Below, one piece after another: positions 1 to 11,301 of a stretch of DNA of 64,000 nucleotides. A model generated the notes under the pieces. It ran no database searches. It was not told the origin of the DNA and saw nothing but the letters and a program-made list of their open reading frames with translations. How positions within the stretch are numbered: position 1 is the stretch's first letter; each line of letters opens with the position of its first letter. A program made the position numbers and the translations under genes. The DNA comes from Alviniconcha marisindica (Eukaryota > Mollusca > Gastropoda > Provannidae): assembly GCA_018857735.1 (NCBI GenBank), contig JABMCL010003286.1:12501-76500 (forward strand). Direction: 5' to 3'.

Positions 1-475
1 ACTGATGATGCTCATACTGACTTATCCATGCCAAGCACCTTCCACTCCATCCAGTAACCGACAAAACTACATAGAACCCATATAGTACCTGATTTTGTTT
101 CAATCAAAGTAATAAAATTGTTTGAAATTGTACTACAGTAAGCCTATCTAGCATTGATTTTGGTTCATGTTATCAAAAGGGTTGATTTTGATAGTTGTAT
201 ATGTTGATCCTATATTTCGGGATCGCGGTAGCGAAAGGGTGAGGATTTTCGCAAACTTTCTTTACTAAGTTCAAGGAAAATCGTCCCGGTGCGTATCAAT
301 TCATCCCTTTATCACACAAGTTTAACGTATAGATTTGTGTTCGAAACAAAACGTTATTCAATATGATTTCTTGAGGTCACAGATTGTCTTTCTACCGAAA
401 TATACAAACTATTCCGTCATGAAGACAAAATAGCAAGAATCAAATATTTCCTTTCGTGCACTTGCCATAGACATA
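1..475. other. No feature recognised
   Basis: AT-rich sequence with no convincing coding region or repeat structure. It may be part of an intron of the gene whose last exon begins at 2655, but nothing here shows that directly. Confidence 0.5.
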
Positions 476-1362
476 GTGGCATCACACAGGGAATGGAAAC
501 ACTACTTGTGGACAATTACAGCCAAGGGAAGGGAAACACTACCAGGAGACAATTACAGCCAAGGGAAGGGAAACGCTACTTGGGGACAATTACAGCCAAG
601 GGAAGGGGAACTCTTCTCGTGGGCAATTACAGCCAAGGGAAGGGGAACTCTTCTCGTGGGCAATTACAGCCAAGGGAAGGGGAACTCTTCTCGTGGACAA
701 TTACAGCCAAGGGAAGGGGAACTCTTCTCGTGGGCAATTACAGCCAAGGGAAGGGGAACTCTTCTCGTGGGCAATTACAGCCAAGGGAAGGGGAACACTT
801 CTCGTGGGCAATTACAGCCAAGGGAAGAGGAACTCTTCTCGTGGGCAATTACAGCCAAGGGAAGGGAAACACTTCTCGTGGGCAATTACAGCCAAGGGAA
901 GGGGAACTCTTCTCGTGGGCAATTACAGCCAAGGGAAGGGGAACTCTTCTCGTGGGCAATTACAGCCAAGGGAAGGGGAACTCTTCTCGTGGGCAATTAC
1001 AGCCAAGGGAAGGGGAACACTTCTCGTGGGCAATTACAGCCAAGGGAAGGGGAACTCTTCTCGTGGGCAATTATAGCCAAGGGAAGGGGAACTCTTCTCG
1101 TGGGCAATTACAGCCAAGGGAAGGGGAACACTTCTCGTGGGCAATTACAACCAAGGGAAGAGGAACTCTTCTCGTGGGCAATTATAGCCAAGGGAAGGGA
1201 AACACTTCTCATGGGCAATTACAGCCAAGGGAAGGGGAACTCTTCTCGTGGGCAATTACAGCCAAGGGAAGGGAAACACTACTTGAGGACAATTACAGCC
1301 AAGGGAAGGGGAACACTACCAGGGGGCATCTACAGGCTAGGGAAGGGGAACACTACTAAGTC
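476..1362. repeat. 37-bp minisatellite, about 23 units
   Basis: A tandem array with a 37-bp unit whose core reads CAATTACAGCCAAGGGAAGG, varying mainly at GGAACTCTTCTCGTGG versus GAAACACTACTTG. The unit length is 1 modulo 3 and contains no stop in any forward frame, so all three + frames stay open through the array and each would encode a 37-residue repeat. Nothing else (splice sites, codon-type variation, start context) suggests it is translated. The outer units are more divergent than the inner ones, as expected for an array homogenising in its centre. Confidence 0.95.
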
Positions 1363-1842
1363 ACTTCTGGTCCTGCTTAGCTCTCTAAACTGCTACAGGT
1401 CTACATTCCGTTTCGTACACTACGCTCTTCTTCTGACACCCGCATGCTGAAAATCCAACAATACAAACACGAGACTCATAGCTTTCGCACCTTCTCTTGC
1501 TTTGTACCCCACATTTAGAATTCATTCCCACAAGACCTTAGACACTGCTCAACCCTGTCATCTCTTAAAGCCAAACTGAAAACCTTCCTCTTCTCACGGT
1601 ATTTTCACCCCATCTAATATCAATACCCAGTTTCTGCTACAGTTAGTGTGTGTGGAGGGGGGGGGAGGGGGGAGCTTGTTTGTTTGTTTTTCCATATAAT
1701 ATTTTATATAAATTGTTTTGGTAGGACTGTGCTCTACGTGTGTATAGAATATCATATTCAGGTTAATATGTATCATGTGAGCGCTCAGGGCGCTGATGAG
1801 CGCATGATAAATGTACATTATTATTATTATCACTACGGGACA
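1363..1842 (+). mobile_element. LINE 3' end inserted in the minisatellite
   Basis: The piece around 1575-1600 translates as KLKTFLFSRYF, the kind of C-terminal LKTxLF ending seen in CR1/L2-type reverse transcriptases. It is followed by an untranslated tail ending in GCGCTGATGAGCGCATGATAAATG and then an (ATT)n run at 1817-1830. It separates the 37-bp array from one further degenerate unit at 1843-1877, so it most likely inserted into the array. Exact insertion edges were not determined. Confidence 0.65.
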
Positions 1843-2005
1843 GTTACAGGCTAGGGAAGGCGAACACTACTCAGTACAATTCCTGACAAGTACAGGCCAG
1901 ACATGTCAAGTTATAGCCTGTTCTGACAAGTACAGGCCAGACATGTCAAGTTATAGCCTGTTCTGACAAGTACAGGCCAGACATGTCAAGTTGTAGCCTA
2001 TTCTG
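1843..2005. repeat. Outlying 37-bp unit plus a 40-bp x3 tandem
   Basis: ACAGTTACAGGCTAGGGAAG at 1843 is a stray unit of the preceding minisatellite. It is followed from 1887 by three nearly identical 40-bp units with the core CAAGTACAGGCCAGACATGT. Confidence 0.85.
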
Positions 2006-2654
2006 AATTACTCACTTCATGATTTCTTTAGAGATTTTCATACCTCTAGATTATAGGCAGAGGGAACCTATATTTTTGCGTTCGTGGTAATCTAGCACGG
2101 AGAACATATTTGGTCTCACCTTCCGTGAGATAGTTGCGGTGCGACAGAGGTGGTGTACAGCAGGTCGAAATGCAGTGTATGAACACACAGGCCAAAGTCT
2201 CAGGCTCTGTGACTTCTGTCCTTAGCAGTGTTTCCTCGGAGAGAATCCGGTGTTAAACTGTTTTACGAGTTAGTAATGACTATTATTTTGTAACTGGATT
2301 GTAACCTCCTGCACACGCAAATATCAAAAATAACACTACTGCCCTTGTAAAAGAACGTAAGGCAAGGACATGCTGGTGTCGTCGACCCTCCCGACTGATT
2401 TATTAATACCAGATTATAACTGGCAAAAAACAAAAACAAAACAAAAAAACAAAGGAGAGAAAGAACATGTGTGTGCGCGTGCGTGCGTGCGTGCGTGCGC
2501 GCGTGTATGTGTGTGTGTATTGCCAAGCAGATAGCAGACGGTGGTCGGTCTGGTATTTGATATTACGCATTTATCTAATAGCTCCTAGCTGCTTGGCGAG
2601 ACACATGAGCCCGCGGTGACTGATGATTTTTTTGATTTTTTTCTGGTGTTGCAG
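2006..2654. other. Intronic sequence with a GT/GC-rich microsatellite
   Basis: No gene seen. 2350-2420 resembles 32571-32640 (both contain GCTGG[TC][GA]TCGTCGACC followed by AATACCAGATTA), so it is a fragment of a dispersed repeat. 2461-2520 is a GTGC/GTGT microsatellite. The last 30 bases are pyrimidine-rich and end in TTGCAG, the acceptor for the exon that follows. Confidence 0.6.
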
Positions 2655-4005
2655 ACTTCGCCAGTTGGAGTCGGAGGGCAAGCTGCGCCCTATGTACCCT
2701 CCGGTAAGTCTGGGCTCCGCCCTCAAGATCGCTGCCGCCGCCAGGAGGCTGCGCTCCAGCTCATCTTCCCACGGGAGGCCCGCCGCGCCCACCCGAGCCA
2801 AGAGCGCGCTGCCCCGGGTCAACCTACCCGACCAGGGCCACAGTTTCAACCCGCAACCCGGCCTCTTGAAACGAAGCAACTCCGTGACCGGGGTGTTCAT
2901 TGATGTTCCACCACCTAGGGGCGATGCTCGTCCGGGGTCCGCCGCCGTCAGCGTGGGGAGATCCACCCCGACCCCCGGACTGGCTGTCGACGGCGGTGAA
3001 AGAAGCAAGGATGGGAACGCTTCAACGGTGACTATGAACAGCCTGTTTACGGATTCGAAACACGGCTCGGGGTGCAGGCTTCAGGCGGGAGTCGGCGCGG
3101 CGGGCGGGAGGCCAGGGTCCAGCGGTCTGAGGGCCTCGTCCAGCCAGCTCCAGCAGAACGGCTTCTCTTCCTCGTCCATGGACTCGCATCAGTCCAAGAG
3201 GTCCGGGTCCCAGCAGCACCACGGCGCTGCCGCTGTCAGTGTTGACTGTCAGCACCTGAAGAGGCCGGAGTCCCACTCAAGCATGAACGAGTACAGCCAA
3301 GCGGACACCACTCGACCCATGAGGAACTCCGCCAGCACGTCCCACTCAAGAGCCCACGCGTCTCACTGTCACGCGCCCTTCTCGTCGCACGTGGCCACGG
3401 AAAAAGAAGCTCGTGAGCGCGAGGAGAAAGGCGTGGGCTCGGAGAGGCTCGGACATGTCGTCACCACACCGAGACCCCCTTACGGTTCGCGAGAGAAGAA
3501 CTCATCCTTCGTGGGACTCAACGACGACACGGTGGATGACCTGGGAGAAGACCTGTTCGCGGAGCGGCGAGCGGAGCTGCTGGAGGAAGAGCAGTACAGA
3601 GCGGCGGCCATCGCCAAGCGCAAGGACCGCTTTCTCAAGGACATCGACCTCTACCTGCGTGAGCACCCGCCGTTGAGAATGGAGCCCGTGACGTCCAAGG
3701 CCAGCGCGCAGGACGAGGCTGCGGCAGCAACGACGGCGGCGTCGGGAGGCGAGGGGGTCCACGGCGAGCTCTTCAGGCGTCGCAGAGTGGAGTTCGACAA
3801 CAGCCCCACCTACCTGCCCGAGTCGGACTACCGCGACCGGCTGATGGGGCTGTGGCGGGACATGAACAAGTGTCGTTACCTGCGCGTGCCGGACGAGATG
3901 ATCGACCTGTCCGGCATCAACACCCTGGCCACGGACACCATGAAGCTCCTACAGGCCATCAAGCACAGGGGCATGCAGCCGCTCTCCAACGCCTGGGTGG
4001 AGTGA
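2655..4005 (+). CDS. Last exon of an unrecognised Ser/Arg-rich protein
   Basis: A 450-codon terminal exon, GC-rich against an AT-rich background. It begins after a T-rich tract and TTGCAG; the first base completes a codon carried over from an unseen upstream exon. The first two thirds are low complexity (Ser, Arg, Gln, His), with phrases such as RSGSQQHHGAAAVSV. The C-terminal third looks structured: a charged helix-prone stretch (FAERRAELLEEEQYR), then LYLREHPPLRMEP, RRRRVEFDNSPTYLPESDYR and a final IKHRGMQPLSNAWVE before TGA. I do not recognise the family. A GTAAGT at 2703 could serve as an alternative donor giving a 48-base exon, but the frame stays open past it and the C-terminal part looks constrained, so read-through is preferred. 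Upstream exons must lie left of 2655, probably outside the window. Confidence 0.8.
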
Positions 4006-4475
4006 AGGAATGTAAAACTTACTTTCAACAACTCCCATTGTCACAGGGCTGGAACAACACTGCCTTGAGTCTCACTGGCAATGGCCGATCCTCGAATCAT
4101 CCGTTTGTGATGACCAGCAAGCACAGGCACATGCGACCGCTCTTCGCCAACGTCTGGGTGCAAGGAGAAGGAATTACGTGACAAATATGCTATCTGTTAG
4201 AAACCCTGCTTGACTGCTGCTGAAACGAAATTGCCTTAAAATCCCGATCCACTGGTAATGAGGCTGTTGTCCAAGGACAGATGTTGGATGTGTAACGGCT
4301 GCCACCGCCGCACCTTCAGGTAGACTCTGACGAGTGTGGGTGACGGTCACCGTTGAACACAGCGAAAAAGATAAGCGTTGGTAGTATTGTTAATACCTTT
4401 TCGGAGCTAGGACGAAAGAACTGTTCCAGTCTTGGCTGTCTCCATTCATCTAAAAAATAAAAAATAAAGCGACAG
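4006..4475 (+). promoter_or_regulatory. 3' UTR and poly(A) signals of the preceding gene
   Basis: Following TGA, the sequence is non-coding and reaches two overlapping AATAAA hexamers in AAAAAATAAAAAATAAAGCG at 4451-4470, the likely poly(A) signals. A later AATAAA near 4779 belongs to a LINE tail and is less likely to be used. Confidence 0.5.
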
Positions 4476-4687
4476 AATCTGCAACATGAAATACAGCACT
4501 CCCCGCTGATGACGAATCTCGACACATTTTTAATGATTCTTTTTATATTCGTCATAAGCATGATGGTCGTTATATCTGGGGACTCGGATTTTCTGTCCAC
4601 TTATTCGTTGTACCGAAGTGTTAGCTAAACTACCTACACAAAATGTATGATAATTACTGTTCAATCTGGTTTTTCCTGACAGCATGA

Positions 4688-4689
<2 letters not shown>

Positions 4690-4745
<56 letters not shown>

Positions 4746-4806
4746 AAGACCCTGTGTCTACTCCACTACCCTTGTAAAATAAAGTTTATTCATTCATTCA
4801 TTCATT
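4690..4806 (+). repeat. (CT)n microsatellite and a short LINE tail
   Basis: About 26 CT repeats at 4690-4741. These are followed by CCTTGTAAAATAAAGTTT and (ATTC)n, matching on the other strand the LINE tail seen at 44656-44690. Confidence 0.75.
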
Positions 4807-5370
4807 CTCTCTCTGTCTCTCGTGTCTGTGTATGGGCGCGCGCCTGCATGCGTGCTATATGTGTGCCTGTTGTGTTATTATACACACTTGTATATTGTTT
4901 GAAGAGCATGCCTGTGTGTGTTTAGCTTTACATTAGTGTTGTAATATGTGAGGCGCTTAGAACTTGGATTTGGCCGTGTAACTACCATTTGGACTCAGTG
5001 AGTGAGGTGGTAGCAGGACCCTCGACTTGCCCAGCTAACGTCGTTGGCTATGGGACACCCTGTGTGATGATGGCGCATGCTGCATTCCTAGCAGGCACAC
5101 GACAGGCAGATGATGGTGCCCCAGTGTCTGCTTCCTTAGCGTGAGAAAGTTCCTCTACTCTACTCAGTGATATTCCATCAGGGCCTTTAACCTAAAGGCA
5201 ACCACAGATCCTCAAATTATATGTTTATGAGGGATAAATGCCGAGTCCTTGTATACTTCTACTTTTTTTCTTGTTTTTCGTTTGCTTTGGTTTTCTTTTT
5301 TGTTTCTTTGTTTGCTGTTGTTGTTTTTCTTTATTTGTTGTTGTTGTTGTGTTTGTTTTTCGTTTTGTGT
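4807..5370. other. No gene; weak LINE-tail-like sequence
   Basis: 4935-4975 reads AATATGTGAGGCGCTTAGAACTT, similar to the ends of CR1-like LINE tails elsewhere in the window. Otherwise nothing recognisable. Confidence 0.35.
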
Positions 5371-5373
5371 GTT

Positions 5374-5454
<81 letters not shown>
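5371..5454. repeat. (GT)n microsatellite
   Basis: Nearly perfect GT dinucleotide array with a few GTTT interruptions at its left end. It is open in several frames but has no coding content. Confidence 0.95.
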
Positions 5455-5455
<1 letters not shown>

Positions 5456-5596
5456 GTTTTTGTTTTTCGTTTTTGAAGATATCAAGACATGTTTCTAATT
5501 TGCCTTCCATGCACCTGGATCGGGATTCATATGTTACGGAGACCACTACTGATCATTAACACAAGGAAACCAAAAGAGCACAATGCGAAGTCAAAC

Positions 5597-6115
5597 TTGA
5601 AAGGAATAACCAGCTCAGTGTATTGCTGTATAGGCTTTATTTAAAAACTGGCTAAAAGCATCTTGATCTGTCTGCCTATATGCAACAGGCAGCCCTTTGA
5701 AGCACTCTTCCTACTGCATATGTGAATGCAGTGACAGACTCTGCAGTGACAACGTTGTCTTCCAGCTTGTTCCAGTCGGCAAAGCTTCTTACAAGGAATG
5801 AGCTGTTGTGCTGCTCAGTCTTGCTGTCTGAAATGAGCTGTTGTGCTGCTCAGTCTTGCTGTCTGAAATGAGCTGTTGTGCTGCTCAGTCTTGCTGTCTG
5901 AAATGAGCTGTTGTGCTGCTCAGTCTTGCTGTCTGAAATGAGCTGTTGTGCTGCTCAGTCTTGCTGTCTGAAATGAGCTGTTGTGCTGCTCAGTCTTGCT
6001 GTCTGAAATGAGCTGTTGTGCTGCTCAGTCTTGCTGTCTGAAATGAGCTGTTGTGCTGCTCAGTCTTGCTGTCTGAAATCTTGAAACCATTGGTGTTGCG
6101 GATTTCGTGTCTGGC
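5597..6115 (-). mobile_element. LINE C-terminus with an internal 35-bp minisatellite
   Basis: On -, the stretch from about 5830 to 5690 translates as a CR1/RTE-type reverse-transcriptase C-terminus: DSKTEQHNSSFLVRSFADWN continuing to VTAFTYAVGRVLQRAACCI and a stop, with the typical DWN(K/S)L signature. A 35-bp segment (AAATGAGCTGTTGTGCTGCT...) that codes for part of this sequence is tandemly amplified about eight times at 5797-6079. Because 35 is not a multiple of 3, the amplification broke the reading frame. Residual LINE coding resumes at 6080-6115. Confidence 0.75.
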
Positions 6116-6139
6116 GTGAAGTTGTCAGAGTCACACCCC

Positions 6140-8894
6140 TTAAAGGGCCTGTAAAGGAAGTATTGGGCCACAAAATCGCTCCAAATCGTTTCAAAACAAC
6201 ATATAGGTCCGTACTAACGCTCGAAGAGCAGAAACAGTCTACTGCTCACTTGTTTAAAACTTTTTCAGGGCTTTGATCGGGTTGTGCTGCGTTTATTCTG
6301 GCAAAAAGGTCGGAAAATGCGGTCAACTGAACGTTTCAAAACCAGCGCCATTTTGAATGCGAGATTCCGCGAGAGTTATTTTAAGCTAAAGGTCAACGGT
6401 CGGGCAATGACGTCACAAACAGACCAGCAACCAAACGTGGAAGTCGGGTCGGTGTGAGTGTCCACAGGACAACCGAATTGAAAAAATGTCCAGTTCGAAT
6501 CTCCAGGGATGAAGCTCCTTTTCAGTAGCTGGGCCTTTGTTTATTTCCCCCTTGTTATTTCATCTTTCTCGACCCTTGTCAGGTGCGTGGCATTTCGGTT
6601 TACTCTAGCTTTCACAACAGGCTAGACTTCATCAGGAAGCCTGCCTTTTATTGGGTGTTTTATTTTCCCAATTTAGCCTTGTTTGTTTCATCATATGTAA
6701 CGATGAAAAAGGTTTGTTCGTTCTAGTTCAATAGACTAAGCGATTTCGTGGCCTCCTTGGGTTAGGGTTTGGGGTTGGGCTAGTTGCCGGTTCTTGCCAT
6801 TCACTGTTTTTTCTCTTGGCTTGCCCTTTTGTTTCTTGAGTTATATCGTTCATTTACGATGTACGAGTGAGGGGGGTAGTCTCGATGTTTAACGAGACCT
6901 CTCATTCTTTCTTTGTGTCGGGTAGTTCGTGAGCGTCTGTTGCCCTGCCGTGTTGTTGTCGGCTGAATGGATTGTATCGTGTAAACGGATTACGTGTATC
7001 CAGCCTTTGTCCCGTTGCTCGTTGACATTTCTTGCCTCCTCTTTCTTTTCAGAAAGTGTTTTTGTTTTGTTTTTATCTCTTTTCCTCTTCTTTCCACCAT
7101 GCGTCCTTTTTTTCTTCTTCTTCTTTTTTTCTTTTCTTTTTTTTTCTTTTTTTTAATATCTCTGGCTTATGGGCCATTTCGTATCCGTTTGTTAGTTTGC
7201 CTGATTAGGGCAGCCATTTTGCATTTCTCTTGTCTGCATTTGTTTACATCCCGATGATTTGTCATCGGTAGTCCTGATTAGCGTTTTCCTTTATCAGTCT
7301 GCAGCCTTTGTTTTTCTAGATGGAAGCCGGGTTAGTGAGGGGTTAGTTAGAGTTAGTTAAGGTTAATGTTAGTTATGGTTAGTTTGGCTTTCCATCTGTT
7401 TGTCGGCACATCTATTTTTGCTCTGTGCTCTTATGGCTTTGACTGTAGTCGTCCACTCATTTGTTGCAGACAGTAGTCTATCAGACTGTTGTGATTTGGT
7501 GGTGTTTTTTCCACCTTATGTTTGCAGGTAGGTCACCGTTTGGGTTTTTGATGTGGTTTCAGCCGTTTTGTTTCTTTCATTTGGTGTCAGCTGTTTGCTT
7601 GCCTGATTAGGGCAGCCCTATTTCGTTTTCCACCAGCTTTTGTGGTTTGGTCTTTCTTTTATTTGGTGTCAGCTGTTTGTTTGCCTGATTAGGGCAGCCA
7701 TTTTTCGTTTGCCACCAACATTTGTGGTTTGGTCTTTCTTTCTTTGCCACAGGCATTTGTGGTCTGTTCTTTTTTTGTCTTTTTTTGTCAAACGCATTTG
7801 TGTACTGTTTCTTTCTTACACGGCCTTTTCTGCTGTAGGCATTCGTGCTAGACTTTCTGTCTTTGCCTTCTTTCTTTCTTAATGTCCTCAAATGCTAAAG
7901 AGCATATTAGGGACAAACTGCGATGTCAACCGACTGGTACAGTAGCTTCGGTGAGGCCCCATGAGAGTGCCACTATCTTTTCCCTAAGCCCGGTTTTCGT
8001 TGGTCTAAAATGTGCACAGGCCAGCCGAGTTTCTGTTTACCTTTCGGCTTTTGATTTTCTCTCGGTCGTTTTCATTGTTTTGTTTTGTTTTGCCTCGCAT
8101 TTGTTTTTTTTGTTTTGTTTTTTCTTAGACAAGGCAGGGGTATTTGTTGGTAGTTCAGTAGTTGTCCCTCCTGTTTTTCCTTTCTTTTCTCCGTGTTTAC
8201 CATGTCCATTCGTTTTTGTTCGTTGTTGTTTTTTCGTCTGTTTTTTCTCCCCTCTTCTTTTTCTTCTCCTCCTTTTTCTTCTTCTGCATTTATTACAAGT
8301 TCATTCTTGCTGAGGATTGGTGTGCACATTTGCCTCTTTTGTTGATTTCCCTTTCTTTTTTGGATGTTTTTTTGTGAAGTAGGTTTTGCTCCTTTTTTAA
8401 TTTTAATCTTTGCACTGGGTGCAAAACGTGACAAAATGTATTTTTGAGTCCTTTGGTCGGACTGGATATATTCCTTCAGTAGAATTGGCAAGGACGGAGG
8501 TTACATCCGAAGAGACCGTTCCTTCCATCCACCAAGGATCAACCTAGCGAGAGCCGGGCGATGCGTGACCGATGCCCTTAGTCAGTCAAAAGTTCATGTC
8601 TGTGTGGGTGTCCACAGGGTAACTTGGAAAATTTTCCATTTCGAATCTCCAAGGATGAAGCTTCCTTCGACTGCTATCTTTCGGGAAGGTGTGAAAGGAC
8701 CCTTTGGTCTGCAGTTCTGCGCATCCCACGGCCGCACATTCGCGTGGCATTTTCGTGGTGGACTGATTGACGGTGAAAACGCGCATCATTCGCCATTCAT
8801 CTCAGCGCCTGTTAGTGACGTCGGAGACCTACGTCACGGATCTCTCGATTTTCAACGTTCCTTTGCACCCAATAACAAAAAATGGGCCCTTTAA
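6140..8894. mobile_element. TTAA-flanked DNA transposon or composite (family Q)
   Basis: Begins TTAAAGGGCCTGTAAAGGAA at 6140, and the right part ends ...AATGGGCCCTTTAA at 8894. The two ends are imperfect inverted repeats, each including TTAA, the target duplicated by Kolobok and piggyBac superfamilies. The interior is T-rich and mostly uninformative, with an 82-bp tandem (7583 and 7665, GGTGTCAGCTGTTTG...) and GGTTAG-like hexamers at 7330-7385. A THAP-like start lies on - near the right end. Another THAP-like scrap at 6470-6530 has the same orientation, so this may be two shorter copies plus filler rather than one element. Confidence 0.5.
8586..8750 (-). pseudogene. THAP-domain-like N-terminal fragment of a transposase
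   Basis: Starting at an ATG at 8750 it reads MPRECAAVGC, then SFHTFPKDSSRRK and HPWRFEMENFPS. The C-x4-C spacing, the SFHxFPxD motif and a downstream Trp are those of a THAP zinc finger. The distal C-x2-H pair is not clearly present before the stop. THAP domains sit at the N-terminus of P-element and Kolobok transposases. Its place 140 bases inside a TTAA-containing terminus fits a transposase 5' exon. No further transposase sequence was found. Confidence 0.55.
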
Positions 8895-9130
8895 AGGGCC
8901 TGTAAAGGAAGTATTGGGCCAAAAAATCACTCCAAATCGTTTCAAAACAACATATAGGTCCGTATTAACGTTCGAAGAGCAGAAACAGTCTATTGCTCAC
9001 TTGTTTAAAACTTTTTCAGGCCTCGACTAGGTTGTAATGCGTTTATTTTGGCAAAAAGGTCGGAAAATACGGTCAACTGAACGTTTCAAAACCAGCGCCA
9101 TTTTGAATGCGAGATTCCGCGAAAGTGAAA
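8891..9130. mobile_element. Second left end of family Q
   Basis: Starts at the same TTAA where the previous element stops and repeats the left end at 6140-6375 with few differences up to GCGAGATTCCGCGA. It is truncated by the LINE fragment that follows. Confidence 0.75.
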
Positions 9131-9450
9131 AGTAAAATGGAAAGCCCAGAGTGAAATGTGTCAATGGTCGACATTCACCATCGAAAACTGTGGGTGTTCT
9201 GCCCTCGACATGCCGGAGTGAAGGGAAATGACCGAGCAGACAGACTGGCGGGCAAAGCAACCCTCACAAGTGGCTTGCTTCTCGAAAAATCTGAAGTGTT
9301 GAGGAGCTTGAGACACTACCTGCTGGCACAAAGCCAAGGACATCACACCATCGATCGCCTGGAGGAAAGAGGCGTTGAAAGAGGAAGCGCTAGATGATCT
9401 TCCTTGAAAGGACGAGAGACGACCATCGTTAATAATAATAATAATATATT
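9131..9450 (+). pseudogene. RNase H fragment of a non-LTR retrotransposon
   Basis: Translates as KLWVFCPRHAGVKGNDRADR followed by LAGKATLTSGLL. This is the C-terminal block of an RNase H domain, with the H-x-G-x-x-G-N-x-x-A-D signature holding the last catalytic Asp. Such domains occur in Jockey/I-type LINEs. It ends in a stop near 9395 and an (AAT)n tail at 9430-9447, as expected for the 3' end of a truncated copy. Confidence 0.75.
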
Positions 9451-10846
9451 TCAACAACGTGCAGTTATACATAAAATCAAATTGCTCCCACTCTAGCAAA
9501 CTCGTCTTGTTAAAATGGTTCCTCTTGACAAATTGCACAAGAGCAACGCTTGTCTGAATAATAAATACATGCTTAATGTTGTCAACTGTTATGAATCGTT
9601 TAATGCATAAAAGATTCACATGAATTTTCAAATATTTACAATTTTGTTTGTGTGCTTGCGCGTGTGTAACCATGCAAATGTGTGTATGTATTTAGTTGAA
9701 CAGTGATCCTGCTTTGCTCAAACTTGCCATCACTCACGTCAAAGGAGCAAGAAAAACTAGACCCGGCATTTGAATAAAACGTTGCTTTTCATGACAGCTT
9801 AGATCAGTGGTTCATAAACACATCATTGGGTGATCAGGTCAATGCAGCAAACATGCCACGACAGATTCTGACACATCCAAAATAATTACCACTTGCACAG
9901 GTTCTCTGGGGATGAAAAAGAAAGAAATGGGGATGGGCGGCTTGCTTTCCGGCCTACTTTTTGGTTTGACAGAGAAAACATTCCAGGAAATTTTGGGTTT
10001 GATATATGAGTGTATGCAGACTGAGAGAAAGGGGACGTATGTCTAAGAGTGTGTATGTGCGTGTGTTTAATGACTTAGAATTACTGAGATATGTTCTTCG
10101 TTGTGCGATCGAACGACAACTTTAATTTCCCGCTGGGATGAATAAAGTATATTGTTATTGTTATATTATGCATTATACCACAACAGCGTTACTACAAACA
10201 TTTCGCTCCATAACTCACAAAACATTCTGGACGCCTCCTCTTTCTCTTTCTCCAAACGTTAAAGACTTGACAGATTACCCACTACGGACGTTAATCACAT
10301 GTGATACATATACACCCCCTACTTCACAGTTCAGATCGATGCCAAAGTATTGCCTTTTCACGATTCGTGTACATACACGTAACAGCCAAAGCATAAAGCT
10401 ATCAAGCGAGTTATTCTCAAAGCCAGCGAATCTCTGGCTTTTCAGTATGACATGAGATGTTAAACTATTACCGACCCCAGTTGAATTATTCATTTCGCTC
10501 GGACTTTCAAGGCCTTGAAAATGGAAGACTTTTCCGCCCAGCTTTCAGAGACTGTAGGGACCCGGAGTGAATGTCTGTGCAACCAGCCATTGAGCCTTCA
10601 CGCTTCTCTTGTAATCTAAAGGTGGACGTGGGATCTCAAGTTACTGCACACAGTAGCCTTTGGGCCAGACAGGAACAGACGAGTCTGCACGAGCGCGAGC
10701 GTGGACTTCAAGAACTGAAAAAGTCCCTCATCCTGCCCCGTCCACAAGTCGACCACTGACCACTGATTTCGCAGTCCAGCAGTCAACTGGCCATAATCCG
10801 TTTCCCGTGACTTTGCTTCTGGTGTTTGACGACAGCCACCAACAGT
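9451..10846. other. No gene; one LINE tail at 10105-10165
   Basis: 10118-10150 reads AATTTCCCGCTGGGATGAAT followed by AAAGTATATTG, a common animal LINE 3' terminus on +. Nothing else is recognised. Confidence 0.5.
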
Positions 10847-11115
10847 GTAGCCACACAAACTGCCGCACTTCCTTCCACACTACTTGTGGCGTTTCGTGAA
10901 GGCCGTTATTTAATATTAGCATAGCCACACGAACTGCCTGGTTCCCCGTGATGCTACTTGTGGCGTTTCGTGAAAGCCGTTATTAGCATAGCCACACAAA
11001 CTGCCGCACTTCCTTCACACTACTTGTGGCGTTTCGTGAAGGCTGTTATTAGCATAGCCACACGAACTGCCTGGTTTCCCGTGATGCTACTTCTAATATT
11101 TCATGAAGGCTGTCA
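10847..11115. repeat. Minisatellite of about 65-75 bp, left part
   Basis: About four degenerate units containing CTTGTGGCGTTTCGTGAAGG and TTATTAGCATAGCCACAC. The same unit resumes at 12540. Confidence 0.85.
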
Positions 11116-11301
11116 TTATTCTTTGATGTAGGCGGCCACCAAGACCAGCCATTAGGCAGGAACTGCTTAGAGATTAGAGAGGGTTAGTACACGGGTGGTA
11201 GTAGTAGTGGCTAGGAAACTATTTTCTCTTGTGACGTCAGCGATTTGTGTGCGGATCAGAAGTCAGTTCAGAGGATTGTTTACCACATGGCTCAAGTCTG
11301 T

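Noticed and set aside
476..1450. Long open frames of 127-324 codons as a repetitive secreted or structural protein
   Set aside because: They are open only because the 37-bp unit has no stop in any frame, and three overlapping frames look equally good.
5221..5559. Cys/Val-rich and Thr/His-rich reading frames
   Set aside because: Translations of the (GT)n microsatellite. The same applies to 31615-31994 and 44786-45046.
5797..6079. CRISPR-like array
   Set aside because: Units are contiguous, with no unique spacers, and derive from LINE coding sequence.
7330..7385. Interstitial telomere tract
   Set aside because: GGTTAG-like hexamers are few and irregular, so not a telomere array.
6929..8491. 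Phe/Leu-rich frames resembling membrane proteins
   Set aside because: They follow T-rich low-complexity DNA; hydrophobicity comes from composition and no family features are present.
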